Shown here: positions 1-6,386 of the stretch, piece after piece | How the letters are laid out: each line of letters starts with the position of its first letter | How positions within the stretch are numbered: position 1 is the first letter of the stretch | Assembly (NCBI GenBank): GCA_018817035.1 | Contig: JAHIUV010000015.1 | Span: 1 to 7,741, forward strand | DNA: 7,741 nucleotides | Source of the DNA: Candidatus Omnitrophota bacterium | GTDB lineage: Bacteria > Omnitrophota > Gorgyraeia > Gorgyraeales > Gorgyraeaceae | Reading direction: 5' to 3' | The notes under the pieces: model-generated | Told to the model about the DNA's origin: nothing | Database searches by the model: none | The model's input: only the letters and a program-made list of their open reading frames with translations | Made by a program: the position numbers and the translations under genes

Positions 1-1182
1 CGCGCCATAAGTAAATGCCTCAAGAAGAAAACCAAAACGTTCCTTTACTGTCTGCTCGTCCATGCCTATACGATTAAATATCCTTTCCTGCAAAATCCTA
101 TCATGTATCCTTATGCTGCCGCTTGCCAGTTCCACGCCATTTATGACCAAGTCATACGCCCTTGAGGTGACTTTCTCGGGATCAGACTCTATGAGCTCCG
201 CGTCTTCCGCTACAGGTGACGTAAAAGGATGGTGTTCCATATCCCAGCGCTTCTCTTCCGCGTTATATTTAAAAAGAGGGAAATTCAAGACCCATAAAAA
301 TTCAAAACCTTTTCCGTCCTTGCGCAGGTCAGGCTTGTCAGTCTTGTATTTCTCGATAGCTTCCTTATGGGTAATTCTCGGAAAAGGTATTTTTAATTCT
401 ACGCCAAGCGCTTCTTTGAAAACATGATAAAACATACGTTCCGTGATATCAAAAATCATATCCTCATCAATAAAAGACATCTCCATATCCAGCTGAGTGA
501 ATTCAGGCTGCCTGTCTGAACGCAGGTCTTCATCCCTGAAACATCTGGCTATTTGAAAATATCTCTCGAATCCGGCTACCATCAACAACTGCTTAAAAAG
601 CTGGGGAGACTGGGGAAGCGCGAAGAACTTTCCGTGGCTCAGACGGGAAGGCACCAAAAAATCGCGCGCGCCTTCCGGCGTTGACTTGGTAAGGATCGGA
701 GTCTCTACCTCTATAAAACGCTCCTTGTCCAGAAAATCCCTCATTGACTTGCATATCCTGTGGCGCAGGAATAGTTTTTTCTGGACCTCAGGCCTCCTCA
801 GGTCAATATACCTGTATTTAAGCCTGACCTCTTCGGATACATTTGCCATTTCGTCAAATTCAAAAGGCGGCGTCTGCGAAACATTGATTATCTCAAGCTC
901 CTCAACCCCTAACTCTACCTGTCCGGTGCCCATTTTGGGATTCTCCGTGCCTTTGGGCCTTTTCTGGACTTTTCCCTTTACAGCTATCACATACTCACTG
1001 CGCAGCTCTTCGGCTTTTTTATTTTTAAAAAATACTATCTGAGTAAAGCCCTCTCGATCCCTTATATCGACGAATATTATTTTTCCGTGATCCCTGCGCT
1101 TATGCACCCAGCCCATAAGGACAGCGTCCTCACCTATGTTTTTTTCTGTCAATTCCCCGCAAGTACGCGTACGCTTCAACAT
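1..1182 (-). CDS. aspS: Aspartyl-tRNA synthetase, 3'-truncated by the window edge, apparently without the GAD insertion domain
   Basis: A class II aminoacyl-tRNA synthetase that charges tRNA with aspartate in the cytoplasm. The frame is open for 394 codons from ATG at 1182 to the window edge. An N-terminal OB-fold anticodon domain (about residues 1-105, with GWVHKRRDHG at 24-33) is followed by motif 1 (RFIEVETPILTKSTPEGARD, 155-174), PQSPQLFKQLLM (191-202) and motif 2 (FRDEDLRSDRQPEF, 215-228). The sequence stops in ERFGFLLEAFTYGA, just before the expected motif 3. Bacterial AspRS normally carries a GAD domain of about 130 residues between KPDLR and the LWVxDFP block. Here YKTDKPDLR (279-287) is followed almost directly by LWVLNFPLF (296-304), in one unbroken frame. 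H32 and G78 match residues reported for non-discriminating AspRS. The start codon lies 2 bp after the hisS stop, and an AAGGAG ribosome site (1194-1199) lies inside the end of hisS, so the two are probably co-translated. Identity is very secure; the missing C-terminal part cannot be judged. Confidence 0.97.
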   Translation of the reverse strand, partial: MLKRTRTCGELTEKNIGEDAVLMGWVHKRRDHGKIIFVDIRDREGFTQIVFFKNKKAEELRSEYVIAVKGKVQKRPKGTENPKMGTGQVELGVEELEIINVSQTPPFEFDEMANVSEEVRLKYRYIDLRRPEVQKKLFLRHRICKSMRDFLDKERFIEVETPILTKSTPEGARDFLVPSRLSHGKFFALPQSPQLFKQLLMVAGFERYFQIARCFRDEDLRSDRQPEFTQLDMEMSFIDEDMIFDITERMFYHVFKEALGVELKIPFPRITHKEAIEKYKTDKPDLRKDGKGFEFLWVLNFPLFKYNAEEKRWDMEHHPFTSPVAEDAELIESDPEKVTSRAYDLVINGVELASGSIRIHDRILQERIFNRIGMDEQTVKERFGFLLEAFTYGA

Positions 1183-1184
1183 CG

Positions 1185-2423
1185 TTATATTATCTCCTTT
1201 AAGACTTCGTCCATACCCGCTTCTTTCTGCTCGCCGCTATTCATATCCTTTAAAATAACTTTATCCCGCCTGAATTCTTCTTCCCCTAAAATTACGGTAA
1301 ACCTCGCGTTAAGCTTCTGAGCTTTCCTCATCTGCGACTTCAAGGATCGCCCTTCGCGATCCATCTCACACGACAGGCCATTGTCCCTAAACAAAGACAT
1401 CATTTTAAAAGCGTCATATTCCAAGGCTTTGTCGGCGATCGCCATAAAAACAGCTATAGAAGGCGCGGACATGGAAATCTTATCCTTTCCTGCCAGGATC
1501 AACCTTTCCATGCCAAACGCGAAACCTATCGCGGGAGTAGCTTTACCGCCCATGTCCCTTATAAGGTTATTATATCGGCCTCCGGCGCAGATCGCGTCTT
1601 TGGCTCCCAGGTCAGGCGAAGATATTTCAAAAACAGTTTTTGTGTAATAATCCAAACCCCTGACCATCTTGGGCTCAACGATAAAATCAACACCCGAGTT
1701 TTTCAGGCCCTTCTTTACCGACTCAAAATGCTCAGCGCAATCCGCGCACAATAAATTATCAAATTTTATTCCTTTTACGGCCTCGGCGCATTTCTCATTC
1801 TTGCAGTCAAAGACCCTAAGCACGTTCTTTTTAGAGCGCTCACCGCATTCAGCGCATAATGAACCCAGGTATGGTTTGATGATATCACGGTATTTCTTTA
1901 TGATCGCCTGCTTATCCTTTTCACAGCCAAGGCTGTTCAGATTTACCTTAAAATCCCGCAATCCTAATTTCTGTAAAAATCTTGCTGCCAGGACTATTGT
2001 TTCCACGTCAAGTAAAGGATTATCGGAGCCTATTGCTTCCACACCGAGCTGATAGAATTGTCTTTGTCTCCCCTTCTGCGGCCTTTCGCTCCTGAACATA
2101 GGGCCGATATAGAATAATTTTGTCAGGTCCTGATTTTGCGCCATTGAGTTTTCAAGATAAGCCCTAACAACAGAAGCCGTTGCCTCTGGCCTCAACGCGA
2201 TATTCCTGCCTCCCCTGTCGGTAAAAATATACATCTCTTTCCGGACTATGTCAGTAGCATCACCTATACTTCTTATAAAAAGAGACGCGTCCTCTATGAT
2301 AGGGGTCCTTATTTCTTTATACCCGTATATAGAAAATATATCCCTGGCAAAAGCCTCGACAACCTGCCACATCCCTATATCATCGGGCAATATATCCTTT
2401 GTGCCCCTTAACGCTTTTAACAT
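1185..2423 (-). CDS. hisS: Histidyl-tRNA synthetase
   Basis: A class II synthetase that attaches histidine to tRNA-His, acting as a cytoplasmic homodimer. The 412-residue product is close to the usual bacterial length of about 420. It begins with the typical MLKALRGTKDILP. Motif 1 lies around residues 36-60, the ALRPEATASVVRAY block at 76-89, motif 2 (FRSERPQKGRQRQFYQ) at 110-125, the HisA signature RGLDYYT at 255-261 and motif 3 (GGRYNNL then AIGFAFGMERL) at 281-308. An anticodon-binding domain follows from about 320. The insertion domain contains six cysteines (190, 193, 207, 212, 226, 229), including two CxxC pairs, which could hold zinc. The start is supported by a GAGG ribosome site about 6 nt upstream. 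It lies 21 bp after HU and 2 bp before aspS, so it is probably cotranscribed with both. The short HU leader has no room for a T-box, unlike the T-box-controlled hisS-aspS operon of Bacillus. Confidence 0.98.
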   Translation of the reverse strand: MLKALRGTKDILPDDIGMWQVVEAFARDIFSIYGYKEIRTPIIEDASLFIRSIGDATDIVRKEMYIFTDRGGRNIALRPEATASVVRAYLENSMAQNQDLTKLFYIGPMFRSERPQKGRQRQFYQLGVEAIGSDNPLLDVETIVLAARFLQKLGLRDFKVNLNSLGCEKDKQAIIKKYRDIIKPYLGSLCAECGERSKKNVLRVFDCKNEKCAEAVKGIKFDNLLCADCAEHFESVKKGLKNSGVDFIVEPKMVRGLDYYTKTVFEISSPDLGAKDAICAGGRYNNLIRDMGGKATPAIGFAFGMERLILAGKDKISMSAPSIAVFMAIADKALEYDAFKMMSLFRDNGLSCEMDREGRSLKSQMRKAQKLNARFTVILGEEEFRRDKVILKDMNSGEQKEAGMDEVLKEII

Positions 2424-2444
2424 CCAAACCTCATTTTTGTAAAA

Positions 2445-2717
2445 CTATTTTACCTTCGCCCTCATTACAAGGCCCGGCTTAAAAACAGCTACTTTTTTAG
2501 GCGCTACAGGGACCTGCTGACCTGTCCGTGGATTCCTGCCCATGCGGCCTTTCCTTGATTTCGTCTTAAACACCCCAAAATTCCTTAATTCTATTTTCTC
2601 TCCTTTTGCCAGAGAATCAACTATAATATCAAATGTCATCTGTACTACTTTTTTGACGTCAATCTGTTTTATGTCAGATTGCTCCGCGATTTTATTTACA
2701 ATGTCTTTTTTGGTCAT
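2445..2717 (-). CDS. HU/IHF-family nucleoid DNA-binding protein
   Basis: A small basic protein of 90 residues, the standard length for the HU/IHF family, whose dimers bend and compact DNA. The N-terminal helical dimerisation half (residues 1-42) leads into the conserved LRNFGVF (44-50). The DNA-gripping beta arm carries GRNPRTG (60-66), in which P63 would be the proline that intercalates between base pairs. The family-typical VAVFKPG (76-82) follows. The short beta-arm sequence resembles IHF subunits as much as HU, so homodimeric HU versus IHF-like behaviour cannot be decided from sequence. The start is fixed by a strong AAAGGAGG ribosome site 5 nt upstream. It is the first gene of the HU-hisS-aspS unit and has its own promoter. 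The stop is TAG, 21 bp before hisS. Confidence 0.96.
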   Translation of the reverse strand: MTKKDIVNKIAEQSDIKQIDVKKVVQMTFDIIVDSLAKGEKIELRNFGVFKTKSRKGRMGRNPRTGQQVPVAPKKVAVFKPGLVMRAKVK

Positions 2718-2722
2718 ATTGG

Positions 2723-2730
2723 CCTCCTTT
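2723..2730 (-). promoter_or_regulatory. Ribosome binding site of the HU gene
   Basis: On the minus strand this reads AAAGGAGG, a near-perfect anti-16S match placed 5 nt before the ATG at 2717. It is the strongest ribosome site in the window, consistent with an abundant nucleoid protein. Confidence 0.85.
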
Positions 2731-2756
2731 AAGTTATATTTTATAAGCTTTAAGTT
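2727..2756. repeat. Nine-base direct repeat in the HU leader, 21 bp period
   Basis: The word CTTTAAGTT (plus strand) occurs at 2727-2735 and again at 2748-2756, exactly 21 bp apart, which is two helical turns. The first copy overlaps the HU ribosome site. It could be an operator or chance in AT-rich DNA; nothing further supports a function. Confidence 0.35.
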
Positions 2757-2785
2757 TTTCCATATCTGATTTATTTACAAGGGGT

Positions 2786-2815
2786 AGTGTAACACGCTAA
2801 TATGCGCATTGTCAA
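2786..2815 (-). promoter_or_regulatory. Predicted sigma-70-type promoter of the HU-hisS-aspS unit
   Basis: On the minus strand a perfect -35 box TTGACA (2810-2815) is separated by 18 bp from a -10 box TACACT (2786-2791). The -10 box matches four of six consensus positions and is preceded by TGT, giving an extended -10. Transcription would begin near 2779, leaving a leader of about 60 nt before the HU start. This is too short for a T-box or a typical riboswitch. The call rests on consensus matching and position only. Confidence 0.65.
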
Positions 2816-2818
2816 ACG

Positions 2819-2840
2819 AAAAAGCATAGGCTTATGCCTT
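2819..2840 (-). terminator. Possible weak Rho-independent terminator after dnaE
   Basis: On the minus strand a small stem GCATA/TATGC with an AGCC loop (2824-2837) can be extended by two A-T pairs across a bulged G. It is followed directly by TTTTT (2819-2823). The stem is short and AT-rich, so termination may be partial. It lies just upstream of the HU -35 box, a sensible place to end the guaB3-dnaE transcript. Confidence 0.4.
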
Positions 2841-2861
2841 TACGGTTTCGTAATATAAAGT

Positions 2862-2901
2862 TTTTCCTGAGCGCGCAGGGGTTGTCGCACGCTCAGGAAA
2901 A
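2862..2901 (-). terminator. Strong hairpin 10 nt after the dnaE stop codon
   Basis: A perfect 12 bp inverted repeat, TTTTCCTGAGCG (2862-2873) and CGCTCAGGAAAA (2890-2901). Four more inner pairs, including two G-U pairs, close it to an 8 nt loop. It would form in the 3' end of the guaB3-dnaE transcript. There is no uninterrupted U-tract directly after it (AAAAACTTTATATT on the minus strand), so it is not a textbook intrinsic terminator. It may block 3'-to-5' exonucleases or act together with the weaker T-tract hairpin downstream. Confidence 0.6.
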
Positions 2902-2911
2902 CAGCGTGCAC

Positions 2912-5900
2912 TTACAGCTTTATTGAGGATTTTTCAAACTTGATATGGTCGCGGCCTACCAGGTCTTCCAGTTCAGCGATCATTTCTTTGCCGGGGCTTA
3001 CGAATAGTTCTTTGTCTACCATTATGCGGTATGAACCGTTGTCTTTAGTGACGACATTGAAATATACCGGGGTACTGCCTTTGTATTGGCTGAGCAGGCC
3101 TTTCATTTTTTCGAGCGTTTCTTTCTCCGCCCCGATTAAATTAAGGTCTATGTATATAGCCTGCGTAAAGAGTTTTCTCACGTCCTCTATAGGGACAATA
3201 TCCTCGACTATTATTTTAGGCCTGTCTTCTTTAAGGTTCAATCTTCCGTTCACGAATATCGGAAAATTCGGCCGGATGTATTTAGAGACGTTCTTATATG
3301 CCATCGGGAACACCAACACCTCGACGCTGCCTTCAAGGTCCTCCATCATCATGATAGCCATCTTTTCCCCTGTGCGTTTGGTAATGGTATTTTTTATCTT
3401 GTTTATTATTCCTCCGAAACGGACCCTCGCGCCGTCATTCAAGTCCTTCAGCGCGTTGCTCGGAGCTGTCGAATATTCCTTGAGAAGGTCCTCATGCTCA
3501 GCAAGAGGATGGCCGGTTATATAAAATCCCAACATTTCTTTCTCGAAATGCAACAGCTGGCTCTCCGGCCATTCCTTTATATCCGGGACATCTTCGCTGT
3601 GCGTCGAGGACGGGTCAAACAATAGCATCTGGCCCAATGATTTTTCTTTTTGTATGGAGCTCGCTATATCCATTGACTTTGAAAGTATGGCCATCAACTG
3701 AGACCTCTTCAGCCCCAGGCTGTCAAAAGCCCCGCATTTGATCAAGCTCTCCATGACTTTTTTATTCACGAGACGCGAGTTAGTCCGTCCGCAAAAATCG
3801 CTCAGGGCTGTAAAACGGCCTTCTTTTTTTCTGGAGTCAATGATCGACTCTATGGCCGTTTGGCCTACGTTCTTGACCGCCCCGAGACCGAAGCGTATCG
3901 TATCTTTTCCGACCATCGTAAAATTGGCGAAACTCTCATTCGCGTCCGGAGGCAGTATTTTTATGCCCATCCTTCCGGCCTCTTCTATGTATTCGACCAG
4001 TTTATCCGTGTTATCTTTTTCACTTGTCAGAAGCGCTGTCATGAACTCAACGGGATAATTGGCTTTTAAGAAAGCTGTCCTGTACGATATCATGGCGTAC
4101 GCGGCTGAATGGCTTTTGTTAAAACCATACCCGGCGAAATGCTCTATCAGATTAAAGATCTTTTCAGCTATGCGCTTGTCGATCTTATTGCGCGACGCTC
4201 CGTCTATAAAAGCCTTTCTTTGCTGGTCCATTATTTCCGGAGTCTTTTTACCGATAGCGCGCCGCAAGATATCCGCCTGCGCCAGGGAAAAACCCGCGAG
4301 GCTCGAAACGATCATCATTACCTGTTCCTGATAGACGATAATGCCGTAAGTTTCTTTTAGAATAGGCTCCAGGAGCGGATTGTCATATCTCACGCTCACT
4401 TCGCCATGCTTCCTTTTCATAAAGTCGTCAAGCATTCCGCTGCCTATCGGACCCGGCCTGTAAAGCGCCAGAAGCGCCACTATGTCCTCAAATTTCTCAG
4501 GCTTTAATTTCTTTAGCAAGTCCCTCATCCCTGAACTTTCTAACTGAAATATTCCCATGGTCTTTGCTTTACTTAACAGCTTAAACGTGTTAGCGTCACC
4601 CATGACCATGTCTTCGGATTTCAGGTTTATCCCCCTTACACGATTTATAATCTTTATGGCTTCCTCTATTACCGTCAATGTCCTGAGGCCCAGGAAATCC
4701 ATTTTTAAAAGTCCTATTTTCTCAAGTGACGACATCGCGTAGCCGGTCGAAATCTGTCCGTCGCTGGTCTTGAACAGCGGGACATGATTCGTAAGAGGGC
4801 TCTCACTTATGACGACCCCCGCGGCGTGCGTTGAAGCGTGGCGGGTAAGGCCCTCAAGATGCTTGGAGGTATTTATCAATTCTTTTACCGTAGGGTCCTG
4901 ATTATAAAGTTTTTTTAGCTCAGGTTCCTGCTCAAGGGCAAGCCCCAAGGTCATATTCGGGTCGACAGGCACGAGTTTGGCTATTTTATCCACATCAGCA
5001 TAGGGCACGTTCATTGCCCTGCCCACGTCCCTGATCACCGCGCGCGCGGCCATTGTCCCGAAGGTTATTATCTGGGCGACATTGTCCTGCCCGTATTTTT
5101 GTATTACATAATCTATGACTTCGCCTCTGCGCTCATAACAAAAATCTATGTCGATATCAGGCATGGTAACGCGTTCAGGGTTCAAGAACCTTTCAAAAAG
5201 CAGGTTATACTTCAGCGGGTCTATGTCAGTTATGCCCAGGCAATAACTGACGATACTGCCGGCGGCAGAACCCCTGCCCGGACCGACAGCTATACCTTTT
5301 TCCTTGGCGTATTGCACGAAATCCCTTGTTATAAGGAAATAACTGTTATAACCGGCTTTATCGATGACCGTCAATTCGTGTTTCAGCCTGTCCAGGATAT
5401 CTTCCGTTACAGACGGGTATCTTTCCTTTAATCCTTTTTCGCATAAGTCGCTGAGGTATTTTTCACGAGTGATGCCCGCGGGCGGAGAATAGTGAGGCAG
5501 GAATGTTTTTGAAAAATCCAATTCAAGGTTACATTTTTCAGCTATGCGTATAGTATTAGTGATAGCATCCGGCGTTTCCCTAAAAAGAGCTTTCATTTCC
5601 TGGGGGGATTTAAAATAGAACTGGTCTGTCTGCAGTCTCATGCGCTTTGGGTCGTCAAGAGTGGTCTGGGTCTGGATACATAAAAGCGCCTCATGGGCCT
5701 TAGCGCTGTCCTTGGTAAGATAATGGACATCATTAGTGGCTACTATGGGTATACCCAGCGCCTTGCCTGATTTTATCAATACGGAACTGACCTTTTTTTG
5801 TTCGAGGATATCATTGTCCTGCAGTTCGAAGTAAAAATTATCTTTGCCGAGTATTTCCTGATATTGGCCCGCTAATTGCTTTATCTTGTCTTCTTTGCCG

Positions 5901-6355
5901 TCAAGAGCGAGTTTGGCGAATTCACTTTTCAGGCAGCTGGAAAGCGCGATCAACCCTTCTGAATGTCTCGCCAGCGCTTCTTTGTCTATCCTTGGCTTGT
6001 AATAAAACCCTTCCAGGTATCCTATGGATACGAGCTTCATTAAATTCCTGTAACCGGCCTCATCCTTCGCAAGAAGTATAAGATGGTTTGATGATCCGCC
6101 GCCGCTGTATACGGTCCTGTCAAGCCTGCTGTTCGGCGCGATATAGACCTCACAGCCTATTATAGGTTTTACGCCGTTCTGCATGCAGGTTTGATAAAAC
6201 TCTATCGCGCCAAACATGTTTCCATGATCAGTCATCGCGCAGGCAGGCATCTTCATCTGCCTGGCGATATCAACCAGTTTTTTTATAAGGCACGCGCCGT
6301 CAAGAAGGCTATATTGGGTATGAACATGTAGGTGGACAAAATCAGAGTGGATCAT
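2912..6355 (-). CDS. dnaE: DNA polymerase III alpha subunit (replicative polymerase)
   Basis: The catalytic subunit of the chromosomal replicase. The 1147-residue product is close to the 1160 of E. coli DnaE, and the layout is the DnaE1 type. The PHP domain comes first (about 1-215), with HLHVHTQYS at 8-16, MTDHGN at 41-46 and NDVHY at 208-212. The family C polymerase core follows: GPGRGSAAGSIVSYCLGITD (358-377), PDIDIDF (399-405, catalytic aspartates likely D402 and D404), KMDFLGL (551-557, third aspartate D553) and GFNKSHSAAYA (744-754). QMLLF (909-913) fits the QxxLF beta-clamp-binding motif. An OB fold (about 977-1055) and a C-terminal tau-binding type domain complete it. All nine PHP metal ligands appear present, unlike in E. 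coli. The start is fixed by FVHLHVHT close to the N terminus, although only a poor AAAAGA precedes it. The gene lies 31 bp after guaB3 and is probably cotranscribed with it. Confidence 0.98.
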   Translation of the reverse strand: MIHSDFVHLHVHTQYSLLDGACLIKKLVDIARQMKMPACAMTDHGNMFGAIEFYQTCMQNGVKPIIGCEVYIAPNSRLDRTVYSGGGSSNHLILLAKDEAGYRNLMKLVSIGYLEGFYYKPRIDKEALARHSEGLIALSSCLKSEFAKLALDGKEDKIKQLAGQYQEILGKDNFYFELQDNDILEQKKVSSVLIKSGKALGIPIVATNDVHYLTKDSAKAHEALLCIQTQTTLDDPKRMRLQTDQFYFKSPQEMKALFRETPDAITNTIRIAEKCNLELDFSKTFLPHYSPPAGITREKYLSDLCEKGLKERYPSVTEDILDRLKHELTVIDKAGYNSYFLITRDFVQYAKEKGIAVGPGRGSAAGSIVSYCLGITDIDPLKYNLLFERFLNPERVTMPDIDIDFCYERRGEVIDYVIQKYGQDNVAQIITFGTMAARAVIRDVGRAMNVPYADVDKIAKLVPVDPNMTLGLALEQEPELKKLYNQDPTVKELINTSKHLEGLTRHASTHAAGVVISESPLTNHVPLFKTSDGQISTGYAMSSLEKIGLLKMDFLGLRTLTVIEEAIKIINRVRGINLKSEDMVMGDANTFKLLSKAKTMGIFQLESSGMRDLLKKLKPEKFEDIVALLALYRPGPIGSGMLDDFMKRKHGEVSVRYDNPLLEPILKETYGIIVYQEQVMMIVSSLAGFSLAQADILRRAIGKKTPEIMDQQRKAFIDGASRNKIDKRIAEKIFNLIEHFAGYGFNKSHSAAYAMISYRTAFLKANYPVEFMTALLTSEKDNTDKLVEYIEEAGRMGIKILPPDANESFANFTMVGKDTIRFGLGAVKNVGQTAIESIIDSRKKEGRFTALSDFCGRTNSRLVNKKVMESLIKCGAFDSLGLKRSQLMAILSKSMDIASSIQKEKSLGQMLLFDPSSTHSEDVPDIKEWPESQLLHFEKEMLGFYITGHPLAEHEDLLKEYSTAPSNALKDLNDGARVRFGGIINKIKNTITKRTGEKMAIMMMEDLEGSVEVLVFPMAYKNVSKYIRPNFPIFVNGRLNLKEDRPKIIVEDIVPIEDVRKLFTQAIYIDLNLIGAEKETLEKMKGLLSQYKGSTPVYFNVVTKDNGSYRIMVDKELFVSPGKEMIAELEDLVGRDHIKFEKSSIKL

Positions 6356-6386
6356 TCTTTTAGTGGCTCGAGGGTATTGACTACTA

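Noticed and set aside
240..346. A frameshift or broken gene as the reason for the missing GAD domain in aspS.
   Set aside because: The frame is continuous and both flanks match AspRS closely with no degraded remnant, so an in-frame loss is the simpler reading; a collapsed assembly remains possible but leaves no visible trace.
62..427. Plus-strand frame of 121 codons whose product starts like a signal peptide.
   Set aside because: It is antisense to aspS, whose protein motifs are clear in the minus frame over the same bases.
2718..2779. T-box or other riboswitch in front of the HU-hisS-aspS unit.
   Set aside because: The predicted leader is about 60 nt, with no specifier stem, no T-box consensus (TGGNACCGCG-like) and no terminator hairpin, so there is no room for one.
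2940..3524. 194-codon plus-strand open frame opposite dnaE.
   Set aside because: It lies wholly inside the secure dnaE gene on the other strand, has a low-complexity Ser/Leu/Ile-rich product typical of antisense shadows, and has no supporting ribosome site. The other plus-strand frames are rejected for the same reason.
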